A DNA stretch of 64,000 nucleotides from JAMHWF01 sp964371405 (GCA_964371405.1 CAYJLV010000014.1:1-64000); one strand, 5' to 3'; positions 38,244 through 46,767 are shown, counted from the stretch's first letter. Notes: generated from the sequence alone by a model not told the origin. Translations and numbers: made by a program.

Positions 38244-38268
38244 CAGGCCCAGAACCACGGCCGCGCGT

Positions 38269-38282
38269 TTGATGACCGTCAA
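38269..38282. promoter_or_regulatory. FNR-like box upstream of DUF3079 gene
   Basis: TTGATGACCGTCAA carries the canonical FNR left half TTGAT and a GTCAA right half, 40 bases upstream of the DUF3079 start. It is the site closest to the classical FNR consensus. Confidence 0.6.
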
Positions 38283-38322
38283 GCGGGCAGGGCGGGTCGT
38301 CGCGCAGACTCGCGGCTGCGAC

Positions 38323-38553
38323 ATGGCCAAGAAGTTCCCGATCCATCCGGCGCACCCCGAGCGCAATTGCTGGGGCTGCGACGAGTACTGCCCTTCCAAC
38401 GCGCTGCGTTGCGGCAACGGCTCCGAGCGCACCCAGCACCCGGCCGAGCTGTTCGGCGACGACTGGGCCGACTGGATCGCGGGCGCGCCGCCTGACGGCA
38501 GCGCGGATTCGGGCGAAGCCGGCACCGTCGAGCCGATCCTGGCGCGGCCGTGA
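38323..38553 (+). CDS. DUF3079 small cysteine-rich protein
   Basis: This 76-aa protein has the core KKFPIHPAHPERNCWGCDEY, then CPSNALRCGNGSERTQHPAE and LFGDDWADW. Four cysteines (C-x2-C-x3-C-x6-C) suggest a metal or Fe-S site, probably a zinc knuckle. The DUF3079 family has no known function. An upstream FNR-like box suggests induction with the stress genes. The ATG at 38323 begins the family-typical MAKKFP; earlier in-frame codons overlap the box. Confidence 0.85.
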   Translation: MAKKFPIHPAHPERNCWGCDEYCPSNALRCGNGSERTQHPAELFGDDWADWIAGAPPDGSADSGEAGTVEPILARP

Positions 38554-38574
38554 TCCGCCCGGCGCGCGCCGTCG

Positions 38575-39897
38575 TCAGGTCGGCGCTGCGAGGGCGGCTT
38601 CCCTTTCGACGCTGCACACCGGCGCGAAGCCGCCGCCCGGTGTGCGCAGGTTCGTCGTCTGGCCCTGGTACAGGCGCGCCGCGACCCATTGCACGGCGCC
38701 GTCGTAGGCCCAGGCGCGCACGTCGAACTTGAGCGCGCGGCGACCCTCGCTGCTGCTGTTGCCGCCGGCGCCGGCTGCGGCGATCCAGCGTTCGCCGGGC
38801 ATGACGAACTGCTGCGCCACGTAGTCGCCGGCCGCGACGATGTCGCGCCAGGTGCCGCGCGTCAGCTTGTCGCCGCGATATGCGGCGCGGCTGCCGTAGC
38901 CGGCCGCCGGCTTGAAGAACAGCTCGCGGCGGCGCGCCCACAGCGCGTCGGCGTTGCCTGCTTCGACGAGTTGCGTGGGCGGCACGTGCTCGATCAGCAC
39001 GCGGCGGGCTTCCTCGGGCACGCCGAGCTCGCGCAGCCGCCCGGCATCGCCGAGCCAGGCCAGGCGGCGCTTGTCGGCATACAGCGCGTGGGCGCGCGGA
39101 TGCGGCGTCAGCACGACGGCGCCGGCGGCGTGGGCGTCGCGCAGCGCGGCGTGCGCCGGCTCGGCGAGATGGAAGTCCGTCAGCCGGTTGTAGACGATAT
39201 CGACCGCGCGGCCGGCGTGCCACAGGCGCCCTTCGCGCCATTCGAGCGCGGCGGCGTCGGCGATCACGGCGCCGACGCCGTGACGCTCGAACAGGCGCTC
39301 GAACAGCACGAACTCGGGAAAGAGGAACTGCGCCTGCGGCGCGTCGTCGACGATGGCGAGCGTCGCGGGCCTGCCGCTGTGCCCGGCGCGGCGCCACTCG
39401 GCGACGAACATGTCGACGATCGCCTGCTCGAACGCGGCGACGCGCTCGGGCGTCGGCAGCAGCGCGTGCATCGGCGCGCAGCAGGCGCGTTGCGCGCGCG
39501 CCAGCGTGGCGGCGAGCATCGCGCCGCCGGCGTTGGTGTTGACCTCGATCAGGCCGACGCGCTCGCCGGCGACGTGGAAGTCGTAGCCGAAGAAGACGCC
39601 GCGTGCGCCGCTCGCGACCTGCGCTGCCGCCGGCGCCTGCGCCAGCGCCTGCTGCTGCCAGGCCGGGCAGGCGACGGCCGCCTCGAAGGCGCGCACCACG
39701 TCGGCGATTTGCTCGAGCGCGCGCGGCGCGACGAACACCGGCTCGGCGGCGAAGGCGTGCGGCCAGCGCTCGGCGACGAGCGCCGCGAAGCCGCCGCCGG
39801 TTTGCGCGTCGAACTCGCGCGCCAGCGCCGCCGGATCGAGGCTTGCGCAGGCGCACTCGCGGTTGAGGGCGTCCGCGACGCCGGACGGCGCGTTCAT
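38575..39897 (-). CDS. ATP-grasp-like ligase of unknown function in the arsenic operon
   Basis: This 440-aa soluble protein is not confidently recognised. It shows ATP-grasp-like elements: LIEVNTNAGGAMLAA, FFKPAAGYGSRAAYRGDKLT (a lysine and glycine-rich loop) and YVAQQFVMPGERW. LKFDVRAWAYDGAVQWVAARLYQG follows, as in glutathionylspermidine-synthetase or circularly permuted ATP-grasp enzymes. Its ATG overlaps the stop of the ACR3 arsenite pump (ATGA), so it is cotranslated with arsenic resistance. It may make a thiol peptide or modify an arsenic compound, which is speculation. Confidence 0.6.
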   Translation of the reverse strand: MNAPSGVADALNRECACASLDPAALAREFDAQTGGGFAALVAERWPHAFAAEPVFVAPRALEQIADVVRAFEAAVACPAWQQQALAQAPAAAQVASGARGVFFGYDFHVAGERVGLIEVNTNAGGAMLAATLARAQRACCAPMHALLPTPERVAAFEQAIVDMFVAEWRRAGHSGRPATLAIVDDAPQAQFLFPEFVLFERLFERHGVGAVIADAAALEWREGRLWHAGRAVDIVYNRLTDFHLAEPAHAALRDAHAAGAVVLTPHPRAHALYADKRRLAWLGDAGRLRELGVPEEARRVLIEHVPPTQLVEAGNADALWARRRELFFKPAAGYGSRAAYRGDKLTRGTWRDIVAAGDYVAQQFVMPGERWIAAAGAGGNSSSEGRRALKFDVRAWAYDGAVQWVAARLYQGQTTNLRTPGGGFAPVCSVEREAALAAPT

Positions 39898-40982
39898 CGC
39901 AGTGGCGCGGCCACGCCGCGCTCGTACCAGTCCCGGCTGCCGTTGACGATGCGCACGACGAGCAGCATCACCGGCACCTCGATCAGCACGCCGACGACGG
40001 TGGCCAATGCAGCGCCCGACTCGAAGCCGAACAGGCTGATCGCCGCGGCGACGGCGAGCTCGAAGAAGTTGCTCGCGCCGATCAGCGCCGACGGGCAGGC
40101 CACAGCGTGCGACTCGCCCAGGCGTCTGTTGAGCCAGTAAGCCAGCCCCGAATTGAAGAGAACCTGGATGAGGATCGGCACCGCGAGCATCGCGATCACC
40201 AGCGGCTGCTTCAGGATCGCCTCGCCCTGGAACGCGAACAGCAGAACCAGCGTGGCCAGCAAGGCCGTGATCGACCACGGACCGATCTTCGCGAGCGTGG
40301 CTTCCAGAGCAGCCCGCCCGCGCGCGAGCAGCGCCTTGCGCCAGACCTGCGCGATCACCACCGGGATCACGATGTAGATCACGACCGAGGTGATCAGCGT
40401 GTCCCAGGGCACGGTGATCGATGACAGGCCGAGCAGCAGCGCGACGATCGGCGCGAAGGCGAACACCATGATGGTGTCGTTCAGCGCCACCTGGCTCAGC
40501 GTGAAGAGCGGGTGGCCACCGGTGAGCCGACTCCAGACGAAGACCATCGCCGTGCAGGGAGCGGCAGCCAGAAGGATCAGGCCCGCGATGTAGCTGTCCG
40601 CCTGACCCTCGGGCAGATACGGTGCGAACACCTGGCGGATGAAGAACCAGCCGAGCAGCGCCATCGAGAACGGCTTGACGGCCCAGTTGACGAACAGCGT
40701 CACGCCGATGCCGCGCCAGTGCCGGCGCACCTCGTGCAGCGCGCCGAAGTCGACCTTCAGCAGCATCGGGATGATCATCACCCAGATCAGCAGGCCGACC
40801 GGCAGGTTGACGCGCGCCACCTCCATGCGCCCGATGGCCTGGAACGGCGCCGGCCAGGCCTGGCCGAGCGCGATGCCGGCCACGATGCACAGCAGCACCC
40901 ACAGCGTGAGCCCGCGTTCGAACACGCTCATCGGCGCGGGGCGGGAGGCCGGCACAGCGGTGGCGATCGTGGTCAGGTCCAT
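39894..40982 (-). CDS. ACR3-type arsenite efflux permease
   Basis: This 362-aa membrane protein with ten predicted transmembrane segments exports arsenite. The ACR3 signature LLAAAPCTAMVFVWSRLTGG contains the essential cysteine, and NDTIMVFAFAPIVALLLG and SALIGASNFFELAVAAAI are also typical. The ATG at 40982 sits eight bases past the arsenate-reductase stop. It is part of the run permease, thiol protein, arsR, OsmC, arsC, acr3, and is coupled downstream to the ATP-grasp-like gene. Confidence 0.94.
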   Translation of the reverse strand: MDLTTIATAVPASRPAPMSVFERGLTLWVLLCIVAGIALGQAWPAPFQAIGRMEVARVNLPVGLLIWVMIIPMLLKVDFGALHEVRRHWRGIGVTLFVNWAVKPFSMALLGWFFIRQVFAPYLPEGQADSYIAGLILLAAAPCTAMVFVWSRLTGGHPLFTLSQVALNDTIMVFAFAPIVALLLGLSSITVPWDTLITSVVIYIVIPVVIAQVWRKALLARGRAALEATLAKIGPWSITALLATLVLLFAFQGEAILKQPLVIAMLAVPILIQVLFNSGLAYWLNRRLGESHAVACPSALIGASNFFELAVAAAISLFGFESGAALATVVGVLIEVPVMLLVVRIVNGSRDWYERGVAAPLR

Positions 40983-40989
40983 GCGGGTG

Positions 40990-41496
40990 TCAGCTGCGGC
41001 CGATGGCATCGAGCGCGGCCTGCAGCGCTTCGCGGTCCATCGTGTCGATCGGCAGCGCGAGCAGTTGCAGCATGCGGTAGCCGAGCGCCTGGCGCGTCAG
41101 CTCGAAGGCGCGGCGCTTCGCGTCGTCCCCGCCTGCGGCGCTCGACGGATCGGGACAGCTCCAGTGCGTCCTGACCGGCGGCGCGCCGGTGGCGCCGGCG
41201 AACACGGGGCAGGCCTCGGCCGCGGCGCTGTCGCACACCGTGATCACGATGTCGATCGGCGCTGCGCCGGGCGCGGCGAACTCGTCCCAGCTCTTGCTGC
41301 GCAGCGCGAGCGCGTCGATGCCTGCGCGCGCCAAGGCTTCGAGGGCGAACGGCTGGACGCGCCCGCCCGGCGAACTGCCGGCGCTGTGCGCGCGCACGTC
41401 GCGGCCGAGGCGGCCGGCCCAATGGTCGAGCATCGCCTCGGCGAGCGCGCTGCGCGCCGAGTTGTGCGTGCACAGGACCAGGACGTGCTTCGTCAT
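40990..41496 (-). CDS. arsC: Arsenate reductase, low-molecular-weight-phosphatase type
   Basis: This 168-aa ArsC reduces arsenate to arsenite for export. The phosphatase-type P-loop CTHNSARS near the N-terminus carries the nucleophilic cysteine. Further cysteines occur in VITVCDSAAAEACPVF, matching the thioredoxin-linked class. HWSCPDPS is also conserved. It overlaps the OsmC gene upstream (ATGA) and precedes the arsenite pump, the functional order expected for this pathway. Confidence 0.94.
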   Translation of the reverse strand: MTKHVLVLCTHNSARSALAEAMLDHWAGRLGRDVRAHSAGSSPGGRVQPFALEALARAGIDALALRSKSWDEFAAPGAAPIDIVITVCDSAAAEACPVFAGATGAPPVRTHWSCPDPSSAAGGDDAKRRAFELTRQALGYRMLQLLALPIDTMDREALQAALDAIGRS

Positions 41497-41933
41497 GGCG
41501 CGTCCGTCGGCCTCGCGCGGCGCAACACGCCCGACAACGCCGTGCCCGGCGCGACCGTGTTGAACACCGTGCCGTAACGCTTCACGTTGTCGTGCAGCAG
41601 GTCGAGCCGACAGTCGTCCTCGTCCGTGTCCACGATGATCTCGTAGTCGATCGATTCCATGCGCGGCGGCACGTCCTGCCGGGTGCCGTGCACGCGAACC
41701 TCGACGCCACGCAGCTTGAACTTCAGGATCGGCGTCACGCGCTCGATGCCCTTGATCATGCAGGCCGACAGCGCAGCCAGCAGCAGCTCCGCCGGGTTGA
41801 AGGCCTGCGGATTGCCGGCGAGGTCGGTGTCGAGCACGAGCGTCGCCTGCTTGCAGCGCGCCTCGCTTTCGTGCGCGCTGCGTCGCACGGCGACGACGTC
41901 GAAGCTCATCTTCTGCAGTGTCGGCTCGCTCAT
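41493..41933 (-). CDS. OsmC-family protein in the arsenic operon
   Basis: This 146-aa OsmC/Ohr-fold protein has the conserved peroxidatic cysteine block FNPAELLLAALSACMIKGIE and a beta-rich N-terminus. The second catalytic cysteine of Ohr is not evident at the usual site, so general OsmC-like thiol chemistry is safer than organic hydroperoxide reductase. It overlaps arsC and follows arsR by 19 bases. OsmC genes are frequent passengers in arsenic operons, perhaps against oxidative damage. Confidence 0.88.
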   Translation of the reverse strand: MSEPTLQKMSFDVVAVRRSAHESEARCKQATLVLDTDLAGNPQAFNPAELLLAALSACMIKGIERVTPILKFKLRGVEVRVHGTRQDVPPRMESIDYEIIVDTDEDDCRLDLLHDNVKRYGTVFNTVAPGTALSGVLRRARPTDAP

Positions 41934-41952
41934 GGCGCGACGCGGCAGCAGG

Positions 41953-42282
41953 TCAGCAGCGCGCCCGCCGGCGCACGGCGGGCGATGGCGCGCAGGGCCG
42001 GCCGTGGCAGCAGTGCGCGCTCAGGTAGTCGAGCAGGGCGTCCATCCGCTCGATCGATGGCCGGTAGATCAGGTGCCGGCCGTCGCGCTGCTGCGTGACG
42101 AGGCCGGCGTGCATCAACTCCTTGAGGTGGAACGACAGCGTCGACGCCGGCACGCCCAGCATCGCCGCCAGAGCGCCGGGCGTCATTCCGGCGACGGCGG
42201 TGCCGACGAGCGCGCGGAACACGCGCAGCCGCATCGGCTGGGCAAGGGCGGCGAGCGAAGCGACGGCAGTCGGCTCTTCCAT
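41953..42282 (-). CDS. arsR: ArsR-family arsenic repressor
   Basis: This 109-aa winged-helix repressor has the recognition region PGALAAMLGVPASTLSFHLK and the wing QQRDGRHLIYR. The C-terminal cysteines in AHCCHGRPC are a likely arsenite-binding site, as in ArsR types whose sensor lies near the C-terminus. The start overlaps a perfect inverted repeat (42277-42300), a probable autoregulatory operator. It controls OsmC, arsC, acr3 and the ATP-grasp-like gene downstream. Confidence 0.92.
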   Translation of the reverse strand: MEEPTAVASLAALAQPMRLRVFRALVGTAVAGMTPGALAAMLGVPASTLSFHLKELMHAGLVTQQRDGRHLIYRPSIERMDALLDYLSAHCCHGRPCAPSPAVRRRARC

Positions 42283-42300
42283 AATTCGAAGTGTATGGAA
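42277..42300. promoter_or_regulatory. Probable ArsR operator
   Basis: TTCCATA and TATGGAA are perfect 7-bp arms with a 10-base spacer in an AT-rich stretch that spans the arsR start codon. Confidence 0.65.
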
Positions 42301-42333
42301 ATATAGATCTGCGTCAAGGCCCGCAGATCGCTC

Positions 42334-42576
42334 TCATGCCGCGGCCAGCCACTGCCGGATCTCGGCCTGAGTCGGGATCCGCCCGCTGCAGACCAGCCGG
42401 TCGCCGACGACGAGCCCGGGCGTCGCCATCACGCCGTGGTCCATGATCGCCTGCATGTCGGTCACCTTGACGAACTCGGCGTCTACGCCGGCGCCCGCGG
42501 CCGCCTCGCGCGCCACCGCCTCGAGCTTGCGGCAGTTCGCGCAGCCCGGGCCGAGAATCTTCACCAGCTTGCCCAT
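42334..42576 (-). CDS. Small thioredoxin-fold thiol protein
   Basis: This 80-aa redox protein of the small thioredoxin/glutaredoxin-like (thioredoxin_3) family has the active site GPGCANCRKLEAVA (C-x2-C) and the cis-proline region VMATPGLVVGDRLV. Such proteins are regularly adjacent to DUF318/ArsP-type permeases, as here, where its ATG overlaps the permease stop by one base. It probably supplies electrons to the arsenic or metal-handling proteins. Confidence 0.88.
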   Translation of the reverse strand: MGKLVKILGPGCANCRKLEAVAREAAAGAGVDAEFVKVTDMQAIMDHGVMATPGLVVGDRLVCSGRIPTQAEIRQWLAAA

Positions 42577-44030
42577 CACAGTGCTCCTTGGGGAGTGGAG
42601 GTTGCGGCCCGCGCGCGCAGCCAGGCCAGCGCGCCGGCCAGCAGCGCCGCAACGCCGGTCAGGCCGAGTGCGATCCAGGCCGGCGGCACGCCATCGACCC
42701 ACGCGCCGTAGCTCAGGCCGGCGGCGACGCTGAAGACGGCGACGAGGCCCACGTAGGCCGCCGTCTTCGGACGGCCCATCACGGCAGCGACCATCAGCAT
42801 GCTCTGCAGGCTCAGCTCCGGGTCGGCCATCAGGAAGGCGAGCAGTGGTCCGCGATGCATGCCGAGGTCGAGGAACATGCGGGCCACCGGCACCTCGACC
42901 AGCGTCGGGAAGTACATGAACACGCCGAAGACGACGGCCGCGGCATTGGCCGCGATGTCGTTGCGGCCGGCGACGGCCCGGATCCACTCCGGCGCGATCC
43001 ACTGCCGCAATGCGCCGACGACGAATACGCCCGCCACGAGCAGCACGAAGATCTGCTTGACGAAGCGCCACGACTCCCACAGCCACGCCTGCCGCTCGTC
43101 GGCATCGAGCCGTCTCGCGAAGTGCAGCACCGCCGCCAGCGCCGCCGCGACGGCCACGGCGCGTCCGGTGAGCGCGACCTGCAGTCCGCCGGCGATCGGC
43201 GCCAGCCGCAGCGCGGCAACGACCAGCGTGGCGGCCGCCAGGGCGAGCGCAGCGAAGGTCCAACGGTTCGCGCCCTCGACGATGTTCTCGAGCCCGCGCC
43301 ACGACGCGATGCCGATCGCGGCCAGCATGGCGATCAGCAGCGAGCCCTGCACGCTGACCCCTTCCTCGCCTCGCGCGGCGTCGAACGGGACCCAGTCCGT
43401 CAGCGTCGCTTGCCAGTTGCCGGCCCACGCCAGCGGCAGTTCCAGCGCTGCCAGCGTGGCATTGAGCGGCGCCACCTTCAGCGTGCCGGCGACGAGCACG
43501 GCGACGAGCGATGCCAGCACGCCGAGCGCGGCGCCGCCGATGCGCGCCGCGCCGGCGAAAAGCTCGTCGGTGCGGGCGTCGCGCGCCGCGTCGTCGCGCC
43601 AGAACAGCAGCGCCATCGCGAGTCCGATGCCGATGCCGAACGCCAGGCACAGCACGATCCGCGCGAACGCGAACTCGGCGCCGAGGATGCTGCCGGTATA
43701 GGCCAGCGCCAGCACGTTGCCCGCCGGCGCGAAGAACAGGAACGTGATCGCCGGGCCGAGGCCGGCGCCCTTGCGGTAGATCCCTGCGAACAGCGGCACG
43801 ATCGTGCACGAGCACACGGCGAGCAGCGACCCGGCCGCCGCCGCCGCCGGGTACGAGACGCGCCAGCGCGTGCCGCGTCCGAGCCAGCGCGTGATTGCCG
43901 CCTTCGGGATCAGTGCCGTCATCGCGCCGGCAATGAAGAAGGCCGGGATCAGGCACAGCAGCACATGCGCTGCCAGGTAGGCGGCGAGATTGCCGGCGCC
44001 TCCGCGCAGCGACTGCAGCATCAGCTCCAT
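42576..44030 (-). CDS. ArsP/DUF318-type permease
   Basis: This 484-aa membrane protein has ten or more hydrophobic segments and the duplicated DUF318 core. One copy carries VCSCTIVPLFAGIYRKGAGL and FLFFAPAGNVLALAYTG; the other carries AAVVFGVFMYFPTLVEVPVA. ArsP members export trivalent organoarsenicals, and close relatives move other metals. The conserved paired cysteine (CSC) is present. It is the first clear gene of the arsenic cluster and is followed by its usual thiol protein. Confidence 0.85.
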   Translation of the reverse strand: MELMLQSLRGGAGNLAAYLAAHVLLCLIPAFFIAGAMTALIPKAAITRWLGRGTRWRVSYPAAAAAGSLLAVCSCTIVPLFAGIYRKGAGLGPAITFLFFAPAGNVLALAYTGSILGAEFAFARIVLCLAFGIGIGLAMALLFWRDDAARDARTDELFAGAARIGGAALGVLASLVAVLVAGTLKVAPLNATLAALELPLAWAGNWQATLTDWVPFDAARGEEGVSVQGSLLIAMLAAIGIASWRGLENIVEGANRWTFAALALAAATLVVAALRLAPIAGGLQVALTGRAVAVAAALAAVLHFARRLDADERQAWLWESWRFVKQIFVLLVAGVFVVGALRQWIAPEWIRAVAGRNDIAANAAAVVFGVFMYFPTLVEVPVARMFLDLGMHRGPLLAFLMADPELSLQSMLMVAAVMGRPKTAAYVGLVAVFSVAAGLSYGAWVDGVPPAWIALGLTGVAALLAGALAWLRARAATSTPQGAL

Positions 44031-44158
44031 GCGGTCTCCGCCGGCGCAGCCCGGCAGGCCTCGGGCGCGCCGAGCGGCAGCGCGTCGGTGACAGGGGCGA
44101 GGCCGCGTCGTTCGATGCCGCGCGCCTGGTCGCGGTGGTTCAGTTGCTTCTCAGCCAT
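44021..44158 (-). CDS. Small hypothetical protein preceding the ArsP-type permease
   Basis: This 45-aa frame (MAEKQLNHRDQARGIERRGL and a mostly hydrophilic remainder) has a strong ribosome site GGGGAGG 11 bases upstream and overlaps the permease start by ten bases. Its stop-start overlap suggests translational coupling. No family recognised; it may be a leader peptide. Confidence 0.5.
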   Translation of the reverse strand: MAEKQLNHRDQARGIERRGLAPVTDALPLGAPEACRAAPAETAWS

Positions 44159-44329
44159 GGAGGGTGCCTCCCCGGACGATCGGCTCGATCTTAGTCAGGG
44201 TGCCGCCATGCCGGGTTGAGGCACCGCAATCGACCGCTGCCGCCCGCGATCCGGCACCCTGCGCGTGAGGCTCCTCGACGATGCGGCCCGCGGAGTCGGC
44301 GGGATGCCCTGGCCCGCCGTGCACCGGCC

Positions 44330-45604
44330 TCAGCCGACCGCGATCGCCGCGGCGCCCGCGGCGAGGATCGGCAGTGTGGCGAGCAGCACGTCGCGGCGCG
44401 CCGGGCCGCGGCCGAGCACACTGACCATCGCGGCCTTCACAAGCGTGTTCGACAGCATGGCGATCACGATGCCGGTGGCCGCCGTCGCCGCGTAGGACGC
44501 ATCGCGCGAATCGCCGGCCAGCGACAGCGTGATCGCGTCGACGTCGGCGGCGCCGGCCAGCGCGGCGACGAGGTAGACGCCGACGCCGGGCAGATACTCC
44601 TGCGCCAGCGCGACGACGAGCAGCACGGCGGCGAACAGCGCGCCGAAGCGTATCGCCGAGGTGAGGCTGAACGGGTTGCTCATCGCCATCTCGCCGTCGC
44701 TGCCGGCGGAGTGGGCAACGGCTGCGCTGCCCGCGCGCCAGTGCCACGCCGCAGCGCCGACGGTGACGACGAGCATCGCCGCCAGCGGCAGCCACAGCCG
44801 CGCGAGCAGCGGCAGGTTGACGATCGCGACGACGACGCCGACGCGCGCGAACATCACGGCCCACGCGATCAGGATGCCGGTGGTGACGGCGTGCGCCTCG
44901 GCCGGCTGCGCCGCCTCGCGGCTGCGCCGCGCGAACGACAGCGTCACCGCGGTCGACGACACCAGCCCGCCGGCCGCCGCCGTCACGGCGCTGGCGTGCA
45001 GCGGGCCCAGCCAGCGCATCGCGACGTAGCCGACCAGCGACAGCGCCGAGATCAGGATCACGAGCAGCCACAGCTTGTGCGGATTGATCGCGTCCCACGG
45101 ATCGATCGGCGCATCGGGCAGCAGCGGCAGCACGATGAAACTGGCGATCAGCAGCTTGATCGCGGCGAACAGGTCGGCTGTGCCGATGCGCTGCACCAGG
45201 CCGTGCAGCGGCTGCTTGAAGGCGAGCACGGCCGACGTGACGACGCCCAGCGCGACGGCCAGCGCCTCGTCGCCGGCCACCGCCATCGCGCCGAGCAGGA
45301 ACACGGCGACGGCAGCGAATTCGCTCGTCAGGCCCTGCGCCTCCTCGTGTTCGAGGTTCTGGTGCACGTAGCTCGCAACGACGGCGGCACCGACGACGGC
45401 CAGCGTGACGACGAAGGTCCACGGCGCGCCCCAGGCCCGCGCCAGCCAGGCCGACGCGGCGCCGATCAGCGCCAGCAGGATGTGCGTGCGGATGCCGCCG
45501 AACGAGCGCCCCGGCTCGGCCGCCTTCTTGCGCTCGCGGTCGATGCCGACCAGCGCGCCGATCAGCAGTGCGACGAGAAAGCGGCGGGCGATGTCGAGAT
45601 CCAT
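44330..45604 (-). CDS. MgtC/SapB-domain and DUF4010 membrane protein
   Basis: This 424-aa membrane protein starts with the MgtC/SapB-type RRFLVALLIGALVGIDRERK and GIRTHILLALIGA. A DUF4010 region of many hydrophobic segments follows (LSLVGYVAMRWLGP; GGLVSSTAVTLSFARRS; LAGAADVDAITLSLAG). Family members are uncharacterised inner-membrane proteins, possibly ion transporters. It is the last gene of the long minus-strand run that begins at the RND adaptor. Confidence 0.85.
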   Translation of the reverse strand: MDLDIARRFLVALLIGALVGIDRERKKAAEPGRSFGGIRTHILLALIGAASAWLARAWGAPWTFVVTLAVVGAAVVASYVHQNLEHEEAQGLTSEFAAVAVFLLGAMAVAGDEALAVALGVVTSAVLAFKQPLHGLVQRIGTADLFAAIKLLIASFIVLPLLPDAPIDPWDAINPHKLWLLVILISALSLVGYVAMRWLGPLHASAVTAAAGGLVSSTAVTLSFARRSREAAQPAEAHAVTTGILIAWAVMFARVGVVVAIVNLPLLARLWLPLAAMLVVTVGAAAWHWRAGSAAVAHSAGSDGEMAMSNPFSLTSAIRFGALFAAVLLVVALAQEYLPGVGVYLVAALAGAADVDAITLSLAGDSRDASYAATAATGIVIAMLSNTLVKAAMVSVLGRGPARRDVLLATLPILAAGAAAIAVG

Positions 45605-45641
45605 CGCCCGCCAGTGTGCCCCAGCGCCGCAGGCGCGCGCG

Positions 45642-46034
45642 TCAGGCCGTCAGGCTGCGGCAGGCGCGCTGCAGGCGCTCGGTGGCTTCGTCGGCGACCG
45701 TCCGAACGTCGTCGCGGCCGACGAGCTGCACCATGATCTGCGGGTCGAGAAAGCCGACGACGACGCGGCCCGGCGCCTCCTCGCGAACGATCACGTTGCA
45801 CGGCAGCAGCAGCCCGATGTCGGGCTCGGCCGTGATCGCGCGATGCGCCAGCGGCGGGTTGCAGGCGCCGAGGATGCGGTAGGGCGCCATCTCGACGCCG
45901 AGCTTGGCCTTCATCGTCGCCTGCACGTCGATCTCGGTCAGGATGCCGAAGCCCTCGGCCTTGAGCGCCGCCGTCACTTTCTGCAGCGCGGCGTCGAACG
46001 GCAGGGTGACGACGGTGTGGAATCCGTAGCTCAT
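45642..46034 (-). CDS. DUF302 protein
   Basis: This 130-aa soluble protein of the DUF302 family has YGFHTVVTLPFDAALQKVTA, GFGILTEIDVQATMKAKLG, YRILGACNPPLAHRAI and LLLPCNVIVRE. Two cysteines (ACNPP and LPCNV) are conserved family features. The function is unknown, but DUF302 genes recur in sulfur-oxidation and redox clusters. Here it lies between OsmC and the MgtC/DUF4010 gene. Confidence 0.88.
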   Translation of the reverse strand: MSYGFHTVVTLPFDAALQKVTAALKAEGFGILTEIDVQATMKAKLGVEMAPYRILGACNPPLAHRAITAEPDIGLLLPCNVIVREEAPGRVVVGFLDPQIMVQLVGRDDVRTVADEATERLQRACRSLTA

Positions 46035-46059
46035 CGTTGGGTACTCCAGGGGTTGCAGG

Positions 46060-46536
46060 TCAGGGGTTCGCGAGTGTGGCCGGCGACTTCAGCACGACGC
46101 CGTCGCGGTCGATCACCGTGGCGTCGACATCGATCGCGCCGCGCACGCTCTGCGTCACGGTGCAGAAGTCCTCGAACTGCGCGAGCGCGCGCTCGGCCAT
46201 CTTCAGCTCGGCCTGCGGCACGCCGAGGTGCAGCGAGACATCGATGCGGCCGATGCGCAGCCGGCCCTGCGCGTTGCGGGCCATGCGCACGCGCGCGGCG
46301 GCGCGCAGCGGCCCCGGCTCGTTGCGGAACTTGCGCAGCGCGAACAGCAGGCTTGCCGACAGGCAGTTGGCCACCGCCACGCCGAGCAGCCGCGCCGGAT
46401 CGGGCCCGGCGCCGCCGCCCAGCGGCGCCGGCTCGTCGGTGATCAGCATCGGCACCGACGCATCGCCGAAGTGCGCCTCGAAGCGGTAGTCGGCCTGCTG
46501 TCGCAGCTCGACCGTGAGTTCACCTTCGGTGCTCAT
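46060..46536 (-). CDS. OsmC-family protein in the RND/redox operon
   Basis: This 158-aa OsmC-like protein has PDPARLLGVAVANCLSASLL holding the conserved cysteine, and a second cysteine in FEDFCTVTQSVR. The two-cysteine layout fits the OsmC/Ohr peroxidase fold, so it may reduce organic hydroperoxides or persulfides. It is one of several thiol-linked genes downstream of the RND pump (TrxC, two DUF2892, DUF302). Confidence 0.85.
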   Translation of the reverse strand: MSTEGELTVELRQQADYRFEAHFGDASVPMLITDEPAPLGGGAGPDPARLLGVAVANCLSASLLFALRKFRNEPGPLRAAARVRMARNAQGRLRIGRIDVSLHLGVPQAELKMAERALAQFEDFCTVTQSVRGAIDVDATVIDRDGVVLKSPATLANP

Positions 46537-46563
46537 CGTTCTCCTTCGACAGGTTTTCAGTGC

Positions 46564-46767
46564 TCAGCGCGGGTTGCCGGGGCGCGTCGGGCAGGTGCCC
46601 CGGCCGAGCAGCGTGTAGGCCGGGCACCAGCCGACGAGGCCGGTGACCAGCGGCAGCACGCCGATCCAGCCCCAGGCGCCGATCGCTCCGCCCAGCGTGG
46701 CTGCGATCAGCGCGACGCCGACGACGACGCGCAGGATGCGGTCCCAGGGTGCTTCGTTGACTTTCAT
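46564..46767 (-). CDS. DUF2892 (YgaP-like) membrane protein
   Basis: This 67-aa protein has two hydrophobic stretches and the DUF2892 pattern: WDRILRVVVGVALIAATLG, then LVTGLVGWCPAYTLLGRGTC. The cysteines in GWCPAYTLLGRGTC resemble the membrane tail of the YgaP rhodanese, without the rhodanese domain. A second, different DUF2892 gene lies two genes upstream at 47259. Confidence 0.85.
   Translation of the reverse strand: MKVNEAPWDRILRVVVGVALIAATLGGAIGAWGWIGVLPLVTGLVGWCPAYTLLGRGTCPTRPGNPR

Noticed and set aside
42304..42317. TAGATCTGCGTCAA as a further FNR-like box
   Set aside because: The left half is TAGAT instead of TTGNN, and the region is better explained by the TTCCATA/TATGGAA operator of arsR.
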